Positions 1 to 11,081 of a stretch of DNA of 52,856 nt are shown here, piece by piece (position 1 is the first letter of the stretch; each line of letters begins with the position of its first letter). The stretch comes from a virus: IMG/VR virus record IMGVR_UViG_3300040751_001956, positions 1 to 52,856 of that record. One strand, 5' to 3'. A program made the position numbers and the translations under genes. The notes beneath the pieces were generated by a model. The model worked only from the letters and a program-made list of their open reading frames with translations, ran no database searches and was not told the origin of the DNA.

Positions 1-1490
1 AATTAGGTGTTGGGCTCGGTGATGGTGTCGGTGATGCCGTTGGTTCTGCCGTAGCCGGTGGTGTTGCTGTTGGATTAGGTGTTGGTTCAGGAGTTGCGTT
101 AGGTGTTGCTGTTGGTGTAGGGGTTGATATGTTTACATCAACTCCGAAGTCACAATCCGCAGTTGCTGATGGTGATGGGGTTGGAGTAGGACTTGCAGTT
201 GTTGATGGTGTAGGGGTAGGAGTGCTACTTGGACTTGGTGTTGGTGTAGGAGTTGCAATATCAGTATCTACACCGAAATCACAATTAGGAGTACTACTTG
301 GAGTAGGACTTGCAGTAGGTTCAGGTGTGTTACTTGGTGTTGGACTTGGTGTTGGGGATGGGGATGGTGTAGGTGTTGGTGTTGTAATAATAATATCTAC
401 CCCGAAGTCACAATTAGGTGTTGGAGTAGGACTTGCGGTTGTCGAAGGAGTTGGGGTAGGAGTCGCTGTAGTTGACGAAGTCGGTGTTGGTGTTGCAATA
501 TCAGTATCCACTCCGAAATCACAATCGGCTGTTGCTGAAGGTGACGGAGTTGGTGTAGGGCTCGCAGTTGTTGAAGGGGTTGGAGTTGGAGTTGCAATAT
601 CAGTATCCACTCCGAAATCACAGTCCGCAGTTGCCGTTGGACTTGGTGTTGGAGTAGGACTACTACTTGGTGTAGGTGTAGGAGTTGCGATATCAGTATC
701 TACTCCGAAATCACAATCTGCGGTCGCCGATGGACTTGGTGTTGGTGTTGGACTTGCGGTAGTTGAAGGTGTAGGGGTTGGGGTTGATATGTTCGTATCT
801 ACTCCGAAATCACAATCTGCGGTTGCCGTTGGGGTTGGTGAATGACTTGGTGTAGGAGTTGGTGTTGCAATATCAGTATCTACTCCAAAATCACAATCGG
901 CAGTTGCTGAAGGTGATGGAGTTGGAGTCGGTTCCTCGGTTACACTTGGACTCGGAGTTGGAGTAGGATCTGCAGTTACACTTGGACTCGGAGTTGGAGT
1001 AGGATCTGCAGTTACACTTGGACTTGGACTCGGAGTTGGAGTAGGAGTTGAACTTTCTGTTGGTGATGGTGTTGGTTCAAAATATTCTTCAAAATCACCG
1101 TCAATGTCACAATCCTGTGTTACTGTTGGGGTTGGAGTTGGTTCAGGAGTACTTGTGCCTGTTGGTTCAGGTGTACTACTTGCCGTTGGTTCAGGAGTAC
1201 TTGTAGATGTTGGTTCAGGTGTACTACTTGCCGTTGGTTCAGGTGTTTCTGTTGTGGTTGGTGCCGGTGTTGCCTCAGGTGTACTACTCGCAGTTGGTTC
1301 AGGAGTACTTGTGCCTGTTGGTTCAGGTGTACTACTTGCCGTTGGTTCAGGTGTTTCTGTTGCGGTTGGGTTTGGTGTTGCATCAGGTGTACTACTTGGG
1401 GTTGGTGTAGGTTCAGGAGTACTACTCGGAGTAGGACTCTGAGTTGGGTATGGTGTCGGTGTTGGTGTGGATGTTGGTTCGGGCATTCTT
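1..1490 (-). repeat. Pro/Thr/Ser-rich tandem repeat region in the giant protein
   Basis: On the coding (minus) strand this is a long run of [23 protein letters not shown] and [12 protein letters not shown] units. From plus 897 leftwards, eight copies of a unit reading (D/N)CDFGVD, most followed by T-(D/N)-I, punctuate the linkers; they lie at about plus 881, 801, 701, 611, 511, 401, 272 and 141. Spacing is about 80-130 bp and the array is still going at the window edge. A divergent relative, [10 protein letters not shown], sits at about plus 1080-1115. The plus strand of the region is a low-complexity Gly/Val-coding sequence and is not a gene. Confidence 0.9.
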
Positions 1491-4400
1491 GTCTGTCCAA
1501 CACAATATCTACTAATCTCATATGTGATTGAACCGTCATTTACGATATCAATGATTTCATAACAATCATTGTTAACATATTGAATCACATTTGCACTTTG
1601 AGTGATTAATTGTATTTCAACAAAATCACCTATAGAGTAATTGGAATCGTATACCGCGTATTTTATATCACCTAAATTATAGTTACGTAATTTAAACGCG
1701 GTTATCTCATTACAATCTATGTCAAAGACAGGTCTTTCCAAGTCATTGATATGTGGTATATCCTTACAATCAAGTTCATCTTGGAAATACTGTTGTGTAT
1801 TCAGATCTAAATTTTCAAACTTCTGTTCTGTGTGTTGTAATAAAATTAAATCTTCTCCATCACCGTTAAAGATAACAACAGTATCACATGGAAAATCCGT
1901 GTGTCCTGTCGGAGTATTTAATACAGTTACATTTAAATGATAATAAAGATCTCTACTACAATAGTCCAAATCCAATGAAGTAACCTCCACCGGAAATCCA
2001 AATTCATTAATTAAGTAATCACCATTCTCATAGTAATCCTCATCATAACTACAACATGGGTCTACACCTTCTTCAGGTCTAACTGTTAATTCTTCAGGAT
2101 ATTTCTCAATAAATTCAAAACGACCACTATCATTTGTTAATACCCTTACCTTACTATTGGGAAGGACACTGAATCTATTATTAATTCTATTAACCTTAAT
2201 GGACCCCATACAATCTTTATTATCGACTAAGACTGTTTGGTACCACATAGAGAATCCATAACCCTCTATAGGTGAATCAAAGAAAGATTGTGAACCATAT
2301 GGACAATCTTTGTAAGATGCCGATAGTAAGTGATCCCCAATTCTAATATCTTCTGAATTTATATATGTCGCATCCCCCGAATCAATGTGTGTTTGAATGA
2401 CTCTCCAATCATCAGTTTCCCCAATGATAAGACCATCATTTAATTTTAAGACTTTAGTATTTTGTCTAATACCATAATCGAATGTTGGTCTGTATTGAAC
2501 CTTAGGATGTAATGTATATCCAAAGTAGTTATCACAATATGTTACTCCACTCTGAGATTCAATTGGGTTTTGATTTTCATTAGGTAAAAAAGAATCTATA
2601 GTGTAATTGAAATAATGGCTCTTACCTGTGGGGTCCCACTCCATTTTTTGTTGGAGACCTTCTATCCTGATTTTTTGATCACAGTTCGCCGCATCAGTAA
2701 TGATGACATCAAAAACGTCCGTCTCTTTAACATCTCTAATAACAAACGTACATGAATTTATACCGTTAGATGCTGAACCTGAGGACCCACCCTCATCAAA
2801 GTCCGCACCCATAGCACATGGACCTAAATATTCAACAGTGTATCCTGTGATGGCCTCATTGTACCCACCTACACAATTCAAGAATATATTTACCGGCCAA
2901 TCGGTATTGTATGGTGGACAATCAGTACATGGGTCACCATCATCTACAGTATCTTCATTTCCAAAAGTAATACCTGAAACTTCCAAGTAAATGTCAGAAG
3001 ACAATGTACAATTATCTTCATCTTCAGGTAAAACATACATATCTCCTGTACCACGAACACTAACCTGTGGGTCACATTCGGTACTTCCTGTCAAATATGC
3101 AGATGACCAATAAAAATCAAACGTAGATGGATCGATACAATCGAAGTCAGTTTCTAAGTACTGATCACCATTGTATGGCCAATTAGGGTTTAAAGTGTAA
3201 AGTTGTACATCATATTTGTACGGTACTATCTTGATCTTTCTAACACCATCACTATCAGTGTATATTTCAAAACTTAGTATTGGTGCAATTTCATAATCAT
3301 ATTGCTCACTATTAGACGTTAATTCAGTATTGAAATTTGTGTCTGTTTCAGTATTTCCCGTTGAATATTCGAACCATCCCGCATGATGAGATATCGTATC
3401 ATATCCCGTGTACTTGGTTCTCTTATAGAACATCTTATTGATTTGATTATCAATAATGTCTCTAAGTTCGTTCTCCCATAAACAATCAAGTATCTCTCTC
3501 TGTGGATTCAAGTGACACTTAAAATCACAAAGAAGTGGAAGGTGTCTCGTTTTATCAAACTGAACACCATTAAAATCAACCTCCTGTATTGAGGTACAAT
3601 CCGATGTTATCTCAAATGGATCAAATAATCCCGCATGTGTGTACTGTTTTGTGATTTGATCACAAGTCATACCACTTTGTATGTTGATCGTTTCACCACT
3701 TAGAGTGATTGTATCATCACCGGTGAAAGTTAGTCCATTAAAATCGATGTGAAGGGTATAAGTGACCCCACTAATAATTGTTAAACCCCTGAAAACATCC
3801 TTATCACCAAGGATTAGTGTTTCTAAATCTTCTTCAATTGCAGTTTCAAATTCAGGAAAAACAACATCAGTGTACTCATTAATTCGACATGGTTTTTCAT
3901 AGTCATATTTTGATCTACCAAATGCATGGTTCTCAATGACATTACCCCCTGTCCATAATGTGGTTGCAGGAACAAATTGTTCAATGATCTCAACCCAATG
4001 AGGACTAATTCTATTAACAAACTCGTTAATTGTTGGGTTACTGTATGGGTTAGGTACGGTTTCTAAATAACTTGAATAGATATCCTGTAATTGGATGTAT
4101 GATTTTTGGAACCTAACCGTATGTGAGTTTCTTATTTGTTCATTTAAAACCTGATCTAAGAATTCCGCAAACGTAAAACCTGTTTGTGGGGGTAGAGTAT
4201 TGGTACCAAATGATACCTCTAACTCTCTCGATTGTCTATAAATGTCGTATTCAATACCCTGAGCGGAAGAAACATATATCTGTATGTTCTTTCTATTGAG
4301 TGTTTGTGAATCTTCATCACCTAATAACTCCGCCTTTAGGTTATCAATTGTGTTATGCAATTCATAACCGTAATCAAGACCATAAAACTGTCTATGTAAA

Positions 4401-6214
4401 TCAAAATAATCCTCACCGTAGGTAAAGTCTTTATTTTTGGTTTTAATAATCTTAGGATTTACCGTTAGATCTGAATTTTCCTCGTCTAATTCAAGACTTG
4501 ACCTGTGTTCTAAAGTTTCTTCGTACCAACCCGCACCTTTTTGGAAGAACACATCATTATCTTCACTGATGATTGGTTGTACATCACCGAATTTAGTTGT
4601 CCCTGTTAAGACTATTGGGTATTCATTAGTATTGTACGATGTTGTCCCCGAAGTGACCGAAACACCATAGGTAAAACCTGTTGTACTTAACTCACCTATT
4701 GTAAATGTCTTAGTACCTTGTGTAAGGTCGTAGATATCACTATCAATGTCAATATCATTCTTTCTTACATCCTCAAATTTATAGGTGTGTTCGTTGATTT
4801 TAATCAACGGTTCAGGTGCACCAATAAATCTTAAAAAGAATTCTATTGCTTTCCTTGTACCTTTAGATTTATATATGTGGACAAGATTAATAACTAATCT
4901 TCTGTAGAACTCTATCTCCGCCTCAACGACGTTCATCCCAAGACTTACCCCATCAAATTGACTTTCAACTCTCGAATACAGGGTTTGTTCTAATCTTTTC
5001 TCATCAAAAAGGTTTACGTTATCTAAACCTAATGTGTTGGATAGATTCTTTAATAGGGTGTCAGGTATATTATTGATTTTATCATAACTCACATTTCTCA
5101 TGTAAGCTATGTTGTCAATAAATTTCTTTATACTATCAAACCCACCACCATAAATTTGGAATATAGACCCCATTCTTTGGTCCTCAGTATCAAATTCATT
5201 TAAAGATGCTGTGGTTAAGAACCTTGTGATGATATTGGATTTATATTGATCTACCTCATCACCTATTGTTTTTAGTTTATCGAGATATCCCGCATATTGA
5301 GTACCTGCAATCTTAATATTCCAACCGTCTTTAAAGATCGGCCAACTTACACGTGTTATTGTGGTTTCTGTTTTTGACCCGTCTAAACTATCTTGTGGTA
5401 ATTTAAACTCGATTGTGTATTTAGGGGTACTCTCTCTATCTATAATGAGTGATTCTAAATCATCTAAACCCCCGTAGAATTCCTCTACAATTGAATCAAT
5501 AGGTCTTACTAAATAACTTTGATCGTATGTTGACCCCGTAAAGGGTTTACCTTTAACTGTTAAGGTTATTAAACCATCATTACCCGCTTTTTGGTAATTG
5601 ATGATATCGAATGTCTTACCCTCAACTGATAAGGTGTATTTTTTATATTTTGAAAAGAAGTTTCTAAACTCATTTATGACCTCGGGTTGTGTATTACTTT
5701 GAGGTTTATCAAGTACAATATCCAACGGATTGAATATTTTAGACTTCTCTAATTTAAAGGTTGTGATGTGACTACCTGAATTGTAGTTAATATTCTCAGC
5801 GGTGTATTGTGAGAATGATACGGGAGTATCTTCATCAATGTAGAATCCCGCAGGAAACTTCTCAATGATTCTTTTAACTGACGCAGAAAGTCTTTTACTT
5901 AATGACCCATATAAAGTTTTGTTACCTCCGTCTTTATTGGATCTGAAAGTTACCTTCTTGTCTTTTGTTTTTTGTGATGTTGATGATTGTGTTTGTGGGG
6001 CTTCTGTTTCCTGATTTAAATCATCTAATGTTAAAAATTCAGAGAACGGAAGACTCTTAAAACTTTTATTATCTCTCTCAGGAATGGATTTTTCTACAGA
6101 AAAGTTAGTGGCAGTAAGTTGTGACGACCCATCGGTAATTTGATTACCGACCAAGTTGTCGTTAAAGGTTTCCCTTCCACTTGCTACCTGACTTGGAACT
6201 TTTCTTTTCGCCAT
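1..6214 (-). CDS. Giant tail/fibre-like protein, C-terminus cut by window edge (at least 2,071 aa)
   Basis: The reading frame opens at ATG 6214 ([15 protein letters not shown]) and stays open to base 1 without a stop, so the gene is 3'-truncated by the window. Its start overlaps the stop of the previous gene by one base (TAATG), implying translational coupling. Residues about 1-600 look like a tail structural protein; the stretch around plus 4830-4880 reads [20 protein letters not shown], which resembles the 'KGT-x-x-x-I-x-x-x-L' signature of P2 gpI-like baseplate/tail proteins (family knowledge, my recognition). The middle (plus about 4000-1540) is rich in Asp, Asn and Cys with scattered single cysteines. 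From about plus 1490 down it becomes Pro/Thr/Ser-rich repeats with a periodic CDFGVD unit. A role as a baseplate-attached long fibre or adhesin is inferred from position and composition only. Confidence 0.85.
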   Translation of the reverse strand, partial: MAKRKVPSQVASGRETFNDNLVGNQITDGSSQLTATNFSVEKSIPERDNKSFKSLPFSEFLTLDDLNQETEAPQTQSSTSQKTKDKKVTFRSNKDGGNKTLYGSLSKRLSASVKRIIEKFPAGFYIDEDTPVSFSQYTAENINYNSGSHITTFKLEKSKIFNPLDIVLDKPQSNTQPEVINEFRNFFSKYKKYTLSVEGKTFDIINYQKAGNDGLITLTVKGKPFTGSTYDQSYLVRPIDSIVEEFYGGLDDLESLIIDRESTPKYTIEFKLPQDSLDGSKTETTITRVSWPIFKDGWNIKIAGTQYAGYLDKLKTIGDEVDQYKSNIITRFLTTASLNEFDTEDQRMGSIFQIYGGGFDSIKKFIDNIAYMRNVSYDKINNIPDTLLKNLSNTLGLDNVNLFDEKRLEQTLYSRVESQFDGVSLGMNVVEAEIEFYRRLVINLVHIYKSKGTRKAIEFFLRFIGAPEPLIKINEHTYKFEDVRKNDIDIDSDIYDLTQGTKTFTIGELSTTGFTYGVSVTSGTTSYNTNEYPIVLTGTTKFGDVQPIISEDNDVFFQKGAGWYEETLEHRSSLELDEENSDLTVNPKIIKTKNKDFTYGEDYFDLHRQFYGLDYGYELHNTIDNLKAELLGDEDSQTLNRKNIQIYVSSAQGIEYDIYRQSRELEVSFGTNTLPPQTGFTFAEFLDQVLNEQIRNSHTVRFQKSYIQLQDIYSSYLETVPNPYSNPTINEFVNRISPHWVEIIEQFVPATTLWTGGNVIENHAFGRSKYDYEKPCRINEYTDVVFPEFETAIEEDLETLILGDKDVFRGLTIISGVTYTLHIDFNGLTFTGDDTITLSGETINIQSGMTCDQITKQYTHAGLFDPFEITSDCTSIQEVDFNGVQFDKTRHLPLLCDFKCHLNPQREILDCLWENELRDIIDNQINKMFYKRTKYTGYDTISHHAGWFEYSTGNTETDTNFNTELTSNSEQYDYEIAPILSFEIYTDSDGVRKIKIVPYKYDVQLYTLNPNWPYNGDQYLETDFDCIDPSTFDFYWSSAYLTGSTECDPQVSVRGTGDMYVLPEDEDNCTLSSDIYLEVSGITFGNEDTVDDGDPCTDCPPYNTDWPVNIFLNCVGGYNEAITGYTVEYLGPCAMGADFDEGGSSGSASNGINSCTFVIRDVKETDVFDVIITDAANCDQKIRIEGLQQKMEWDPTGKSHYFNYTIDSFLPNENQNPIESQSGVTYCDNYFGYTLHPKVQYRPTFDYGIRQNTKVLKLNDGLIIGETDDWRVIQTHIDSGDATYINSEDIRIGDHLLSASYKDCPYGSQSFFDSPIEGYGFSMWYQTVLVDNKDCMGSIKVNRINNRFSVLPNSKVRVLTNDSGRFEFIEKYPEELTVRPEEGVDPCCSYDEDYYENGDYLINEFGFPVEVTSLDLDYCSRDLYYHLNVTVLNTPTGHTDFPCDTVVIFNGDGEDLILLQHTEQKFENLDLNTQQYFQDELDCKDIPHINDLERPVFDIDCNEITAFKLRNYNLGDIKYAVYDSNYSIGDFVEIQLITQSANVIQYVNNDCYEIIDIVNDGSITYEISRYCVGQTRMPEPTSTPTPTPYPTQSPTPSSTPEPTPTPSSTPDATPNPTATETPEPTASSTPEPTGTSTPEPTASSTPEATPAPTTTETPEPTASSTPEPTSTSTPEPTASSTPEPTGTSTPEPTPTPTVTQDCDIDGDFEEYFEPTPSPTESSTPTPTPSPSPSVTADPTPTPSPSVTADPTPTPSPSVTEEPTPTPSPSATADCDFGVDTDIATPTPTPSHSPTPTATADCDFGVDTNISTPTPTPSTTASPTPTPSPSATADCDFGVDTDIATPTPTPSSSPTPTPSPTATADCDFGVDTDIATPTPTPSTTASPTPTPSPSATADCDFGVDTDIATPTPTSSTTATPTPTPSTTASPTPTPNCDFGVDIIITTPTPTPSPSPTPSPTPSNTPEPTASPTPSSTPNCDFGVDTDIATPTPTPSPSSTPTPTPSTTASPTPTPSPSATADCDFGVDVNISTPTPTATPNATPEPTPNPTATPPATAEPTASPTPSPSPTPN

Positions 6215-7128
6215 TATTCTGTGATGTCGTCAAAATTTTTAGTTTCATCAATTTCGTCCCTTTCTTCCCTCACCTCGAACAGTGTCTCATTGAACTCATC
6301 TCTCACTTCAAACAGGTTGAATTGTTTGTAAATGTTGTTTTCCGCATCGTAAATTGTGTAGATACCGTCAGAAATAGATTTCGTTTGGTTTCCATAGAAT
6401 GCGTGTGCTAAGGTTGACTCGTCGTGTTCAACCATTTCAACCTCGATCGTGGTTGGGTTAAAAAATGTATTTGATAGAATGATATTTTGTGACGGTTCAC
6501 CAATAAATGGTACTGTGTTAGGTCTACTCGAAGGTGCCGAAGATGGTGTTACCGTCAAAAACAAAAGGTTTGTTGATTGATCGGTGTATTGGTATCTAAT
6601 TGCCTTTTGAGTAGTACTCGTTAGATTCGATGTGATCGGAGTACAGTAAAATGAGGAAGTAACCACCCTATAAAAATTAGGTATTTTACTACCATCACTG
6701 TTTAAATACTCAATTCTATACCCTACTAAACCTTGGGGTGTGAATTTATTTCTGTCATCAGACGGTACATTACTTAAATCGATAATAATACCTCTCACTG
6801 ATGGTAAAGACGCGAGAACACCACAATCCGTTATAGATGTTCTAATTTGTTTTGGTCTTAGATGTAATGTGTAAACACCCAACTCATCAAAATCGGACGA
6901 GTCTAATTTTAAATTGTACATTCCACCTAAAATTTCAGTGTCGACGGCATCAGTAGCATCTGTCGTATCTGAATTGTGAAAGACAGGTGTTAATACATCT
7001 TCTGAGTCTAATTTTTTAAGAAGGACAGGTGCCGTAGCAGTTCTTCCCGAAACGTAATGGTAGAAAATTTCTACATCCGCGGGTGATACATCTGCCGGTC
7101 TAACTGTCCCGTAACTACCTACTGCCAT
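6214..7128 (-). CDS. Unknown tail/fibre-region protein, 304 aa
   Basis: I do not recognise a family. The protein begins [19 protein letters not shown] and has a mixed, mostly beta-like composition, with an SSAPSSRP linker near residue 197 and a very acidic C-terminal tail (about the last 45 residues, many Glu/Asp). It lies between the PKD-containing gene and the giant fibre-like gene, and its stop overlaps the giant gene's ATG. An octamer TATTTATT lies 12 nt upstream of its ATG, so it probably heads a two-gene late unit with the giant protein. It may be a connector or chaperone-like partner of the giant protein; that is inference from adjacency only. Confidence 0.75.
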   Translation of the reverse strand: MAVGSYGTVRPADVSPADVEIFYHYVSGRTATAPVLLKKLDSEDVLTPVFHNSDTTDATDAVDTEILGGMYNLKLDSSDFDELGVYTLHLRPKQIRTSITDCGVLASLPSVRGIIIDLSNVPSDDRNKFTPQGLVGYRIEYLNSDGSKIPNFYRVVTSSFYCTPITSNLTSTTQKAIRYQYTDQSTNLLFLTVTPSSAPSSRPNTVPFIGEPSQNIILSNTFFNPTTIEVEMVEHDESTLAHAFYGNQTKSISDGIYTIYDAENNIYKQFNLFEVRDEFNETLFEVREERDEIDETKNFDDITE

Positions 7129-7140
7129 AATCTTTTAATT

Positions 7141-7148
7141 AATAAATA
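7141..7148 (-). promoter_or_regulatory. Candidate late-promoter octamer (TATTTATT)
   Basis: On the minus strand TATTTATT ends 12 nt before the ATG at 7128. It belongs to the set of TATTTATA-like octamers in coding orientation at structural gene starts in this window. Confidence 0.45.
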
Positions 7149-7153
7149 TTATT

Positions 7154-8068
7154 CTATTGTTTTTTAACTTGAAAAAATCCATTACCGTAGATATCTATTT
7201 CACCTACGTTGTCTATTTCTCCAAGTCTCAAATTCATTTCTAATACCCCTTGTTTTCCTCTTTCCACAAATACATCGGAGTAAATGTCAGGTTCGTCTAT
7301 AAAACCAATAAAATGTTCGTTCCTCGTTAACATCTCATTGAAGACCTCTTCCTTGTAAAAATTGGTGGTGGAACCTGTAATAGTCGTTGCACCATTATTG
7401 TAATCCCTATAGGTTAAATTATCAATGGTGTATTCTGTATATGTACCCACAGAGTCAGATCCTAATGTTGTGCCTTGATATGTATTTTCACCATATCTCT
7501 TTAATTCACTTAACCTACTTCTTCCCATAGCCGCAAAGTATATTGTTGCATCCGCATCATTATCAGTCACATCAAGGTCATTGATGTAATTCTGTGATGT
7601 GGTTATATTGGTATAGGGAATGGTAAAAGGACCAAACGTACCGTCTTGGTTAGTGACTGTTGTATTCTCAGGAACTGTAATTTTTTTAGATATTTTTCTC
7701 TGAGTCCAACTATTTTCTAATTCAATACTTACCTCGTAAGTTCCTGCAGATGGAAAAGTGTGTTGTACATATGAAAGGTTAGTACCTGTACTTACTCCAA
7801 TTGTCTGTGTGTTTCCGTCACCCCAATTAATCGTGAAATTTTCATTTCTGATTATTTTTAGTTTATCTCTATTAACAGTATTGTAAAATCTAATAGTATT
7901 ACCTCCTGTATGTTGGTAGTGGAAATTGGTTATCTGTTCAACTTGTTCGATATCACCATCAAAACCAACCATACCACCCATTTCATAGGCAGTAGAACTT
8001 AAATAAACAGGTAAATTATATGTTGTACCTGTGGTTGTTTTTAATATTTTATGGTAATTCTTTTTCAT
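7154..8068 (-). CDS. Tail/fibre-region protein with PKD-like domain, 304 aa
   Basis: Residues about 77-135 read like a PKD/Ig-like fold: NWGDGNTQTIG, then HTFPSAGTYEVSIELEN, the usual W-G-D-G ... H-x-F/Y-x-x-x-G-x-Y-x-V pattern. The rest is beta-rich, Thr/Tyr/Asn-heavy and unrecognised. PKD-like domains are common in surface-exposed, carbohydrate-contacting proteins and on phage virions (family knowledge). The gene follows the 421-aa gene with a 1-base gap and no promoter-like octamer of its own, so it is probably the last gene of the unit starting at 15004. Role as a fibre or baseplate decoration protein is inferred. Confidence 0.8.
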   Translation of the reverse strand: MKKNYHKILKTTTGTTYNLPVYLSSTAYEMGGMVGFDGDIEQVEQITNFHYQHTGGNTIRFYNTVNRDKLKIIRNENFTINWGDGNTQTIGVSTGTNLSYVQHTFPSAGTYEVSIELENSWTQRKISKKITVPENTTVTNQDGTFGPFTIPYTNITTSQNYINDLDVTDNDADATIYFAAMGRSRLSELKRYGENTYQGTTLGSDSVGTYTEYTIDNLTYRDYNNGATTITGSTTNFYKEEVFNEMLTRNEHFIGFIDEPDIYSDVFVERGKQGVLEMNLRLGEIDNVGEIDIYGNGFFQVKKQ

Positions 8069-8069
8069 T

Positions 8070-9335
8070 TTATTGATTACTTACTGAGGTTGAAATGACT
8101 CCAAAGGAATTAGAACCGCTTATTGTTAATATTGATGTTATAGTGTATGTATATGTCCCCGTTGGAACCGTAAGTGTTGATGGTAGACTTGTTGAACTCT
8201 GATTACCTGAAACTGTCTGCGTCGATATACTACCAACACCATTTACCGAAATGGATCCATACCCTATATTGTCAAAACCCGTTTGATGGGTTACGGTAAT
8301 ATATAGGTTAGCAGGACCGTTAGTAACTGTCAACGTTCCCGTGGTTGTTCCTGTAGATGGATTATCGCCGGGAAGTACCTCACTATGATTCATTGAACTA
8401 CCATTACTCCATGAAAGAGTCGTAGTTGTTGTAGAAGGTGTGGGGGTTAACACTACAGTAGATGATGGGGTGGGGGTTGGTGTGAGGACTGTTGTTGATG
8501 ACGGGGTTGGTGTTGGGGTATTACCACTTCCAGCATTACCACCTATTTCATAAAATTTAATTGGATCGGAACTCTCTCCTCTTCTATTACCCCTTACAGT
8601 TCCCGTACTATCATAATCCCTAACTTCATAGTGATATGTTGGGGCATCATCCCTATTCATCTCTACTAAGAAATACATATCGTCTTCTTCGACGAATGTA
8701 GTTGAATCCGATACTTGTTTATTTGCAAATTGTATTTTACTACCATCAACCGCATTATAGAACTTAGCGGTCATATAAAAAGTGGTCCCTGTTAGTGTAG
8801 TTTCTTCCAATACGGTGTCGTCATGAAACCAAAAAAGATACATATTCTCTTTGTTTCTAATACTCGACCCCACAAAAACGGGCACATACAGTTTTTCTAA
8901 TTTTCCCGTTATCAAAACCCTCTCCCCAACAGGAGCAGATAAGTTCTTTGCAAAAACTAACCTCCTATTCGACCTGTTTGGTGGTTCGTTGTTTGGTGTT
9001 TTATAAAATTCTAACCTGAAGAAACTATTCTTTAAATCAGAAAGCAACTTATTTGTTTGGGATATACCAACAGATTTATAGTCTAAAGTGTAGTTTCCCG
9101 ATTCATTAATAAAATAAAAATGGAACCATATATCTGTTTGGTCGATACCGTTAGATGATACATATGGTTTATGTATGTACCTATTAGTTTCATAGTTCTC
9201 AATAGGATTTATAATTGATTCTAATATTTCATCTTCGTAAACTTGGAAACTTTCCTCCCAACCCAAATCAGTTCTAAATGTCTGATTGTTATTTAGTATT
9301 AGATTGTTTTCCCCCGAATTAAACCTTAATTTCAT
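8070..9335 (-). CDS. Tail/fibre-region protein with PTPTPS linker, 421 aa
   Basis: The N-terminal 265 residues are unrecognised and beta-like (MKLRFNSGENNLILNNNQTF). Residues about 268-310 form a linker of PTPTPSST and VLTPTPST repeats, the same style as the repeats in the giant protein. The C-terminal ~110 residues are a Ser/Thr/Gly-rich beta domain (for example GYGSISVNGVGSISTQTVSG) that could be a small lectin-like or Ig-like module. Start and stop abut neighbours (upstream stop ends at 9336), so it is in the middle of an operon. Shared linker style suggests exchange of modules with the giant gene; function as a fibre component is inferred. Confidence 0.78.
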   Translation of the reverse strand: MKLRFNSGENNLILNNNQTFRTDLGWEESFQVYEDEILESIINPIENYETNRYIHKPYVSSNGIDQTDIWFHFYFINESGNYTLDYKSVGISQTNKLLSDLKNSFFRLEFYKTPNNEPPNRSNRRLVFAKNLSAPVGERVLITGKLEKLYVPVFVGSSIRNKENMYLFWFHDDTVLEETTLTGTTFYMTAKFYNAVDGSKIQFANKQVSDSTTFVEEDDMYFLVEMNRDDAPTYHYEVRDYDSTGTVRGNRRGESSDPIKFYEIGGNAGSGNTPTPTPSSTTVLTPTPTPSSTVVLTPTPSTTTTTLSWSNGSSMNHSEVLPGDNPSTGTTTGTLTVTNGPANLYITVTHQTGFDNIGYGSISVNGVGSISTQTVSGNQSSTSLPSTLTVPTGTYTYTITSILTISGSNSFGVISTSVSNQ

Positions 9336-11081
9336 TTAACATATAGAATCATTTTCTTCTGTGAAATTTTTGATACCGTCAGTTTTGTTCATGAAGGTTT
9401 CTTCATTTCTTAAATAGAAGTTTATGTCATTCTTGACGTAGTGTTGTCCGTTCGTAAAAGGATGGTTAGTCCCGTAACCATCGGGATCTATGTAACCATG
9501 GTCGTATAAATCTCTCCATTTCCATAAACCAATACTTTCATCGTATATGGTGTTTTCAGGTAGGTTCAATATATCATCAGTATCTGATGTTTCAATGTAT
9601 GGTGACAACTCCCTTAACTTAACTCTATGGTGTGGTTGATAAAACAAACCTTTAGGGTTTGTAGTTTTTGACCCATCATTTGGGCTAATTTGATCATGAT
9701 CAAATATGATGGGGTTCATTGTGAATTTATGTAGTGATTCCGAAAGAATTGTTTCTTTAAAATCAGATTTATTATATTCCACAAACGCACCGACCATAGT
9801 GTCATCAACTTGAAGTCCTGTGCCCTGAGTAAATGTTACCCCATTGTTTTGGAATGTTGTTGATGGCAGTCCTGTATCTGAAGATGTGAATGAGGTGTCA
9901 AATTGGTCATCCACCCAAGTATTATGAAAATTAAACTTCCACCCTAATCTTGGTGGGTAATTAAAATATCCATTACCATTTTTAAGAACCGTTGTTACAT
10001 ATAAATCAGTTACGGTATACCCTAAATTATTTATTAATCCTGTAATATCCACTTCATCCTTAAAATGATAGAGAACGGTTTCGGGTCTGTTTTGGACCGT
10101 ATAAATATTATTTCTATTATCTGCGGTTTCGAATTGTAACTTCCTCTCTATCTCAAAGATAGGTGTTTCAAAACCCGTTCTATCAACGATACACCCATCT
10201 GAATCAGTTAATATTTTATGTTTGTGGACATAATATTGTGAGGTGGTTTCCGATATATTTTCTTTGTCTAAACACCTTTTACCAAAAACAACCCCATTAA
10301 TGGATTGTGACGATGTAAAGGATGATTTTTGTACGTTTATTACGTATTTTTCGGAATCATATATTTCATTCCCAACGGAAGAGATAGGAAAAATCCTACT
10401 CGATTCATTCCCACTGTTAATACTTGTTCCTGATAATACCACATATTCGCCCTGAGACATATTATGTGGGATAGGACTTACCAATTCATAATGGTTGGAA
10501 TAGTCATTAACCCTAAATGGTACCCCATTTGACGATGTAAAATCATATACTGTTGATCCCGATAACGTATATCTCATTGGGTAATTATCGTCTTGATCAT
10601 ACACATATGACAAGTGGAAATTCCAATTTGTTGAGGCTATATCTATCTCATTTATTCCCCTGTGTGATGTATCACCCGCAATCGTTATGTTTGGGTTATA
10701 GTCCCCTACGGTAGATCCTGTTGGATTACTCACCTCTCTCAGATAATCATTTCTTATGAACGCAAATTCGTTGTAGGGTAAGTACCCGGTAAAGTCACCA
10801 TCAAGTCCATCCCCAATAACATATAGGTTATTTTTTAATGGGTCATATGTTGTAGTACCACTGTACGTATTTCTAAAAACCATGTTAGTTTTACCATAAA
10901 TCCTATACTTTGTACTTTGGTTTCTTTCTTTTCTATACAACTCGGCAATGTCAAGTATAATAGTTCTATCACCTTCCCTTAATAATTCCTCGTCTCTTTC
11001 AAACCCAACTCTAACCTGTAAATCCTCAGACTCCGATTTAGCGTGTCTTTTTTCAGGATGTAAAATCTTCTTATTTATCAT
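9336..11081 (-). CDS. Unknown baseplate/tail-region structural protein, 581 aa
   Basis: No family recognised. The protein starts MINKKILHPEKRHAKSESED and contains many short Tyr/Asn/Gly-rich, beta-like stretches, no evident signal peptide and no transmembrane segment. Its ATG overlaps the TGA of the 1308-aa gene (ATGA), indicating translational coupling, and its TAA is directly adjacent to the next gene's start. Position downstream of gp6 matches where T4 carries wedge genes 7-12, so a wedge or short-fibre role is possible, but I see no sequence signature that decides it. Confidence 0.75.
   Translation of the reverse strand: MINKKILHPEKRHAKSESEDLQVRVGFERDEELLREGDRTIILDIAELYRKERNQSTKYRIYGKTNMVFRNTYSGTTTYDPLKNNLYVIGDGLDGDFTGYLPYNEFAFIRNDYLREVSNPTGSTVGDYNPNITIAGDTSHRGINEIDIASTNWNFHLSYVYDQDDNYPMRYTLSGSTVYDFTSSNGVPFRVNDYSNHYELVSPIPHNMSQGEYVVLSGTSINSGNESSRIFPISSVGNEIYDSEKYVINVQKSSFTSSQSINGVVFGKRCLDKENISETTSQYYVHKHKILTDSDGCIVDRTGFETPIFEIERKLQFETADNRNNIYTVQNRPETVLYHFKDEVDITGLINNLGYTVTDLYVTTVLKNGNGYFNYPPRLGWKFNFHNTWVDDQFDTSFTSSDTGLPSTTFQNNGVTFTQGTGLQVDDTMVGAFVEYNKSDFKETILSESLHKFTMNPIIFDHDQISPNDGSKTTNPKGLFYQPHHRVKLRELSPYIETSDTDDILNLPENTIYDESIGLWKWRDLYDHGYIDPDGYGTNHPFTNGQHYVKNDINFYLRNEETFMNKTDGIKNFTEENDSIC

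Noticed and set aside
129-845. Plus-strand open frame rich in Gly/Val
   Set aside because: It is the complement of the PTPTPS repeat array of the giant minus-strand gene; low complexity, no start signal.
1104-1442. Plus-strand frame of [12 protein letters not shown] repeats
   Set aside because: Antisense of the STPEPTASS repeats; same explanation.
1-1490. Diversity-generating retroelement variable region
   Set aside because: No reverse transcriptase or template repeat in the window, and the differences among repeats are not adenine-specific.
1-1490. CRISPR-like array from the periodic CDFGVD DNA repeats
   Set aside because: Repeats are in-frame protein code with variable spacing, non-unique spacers and no cas genes.
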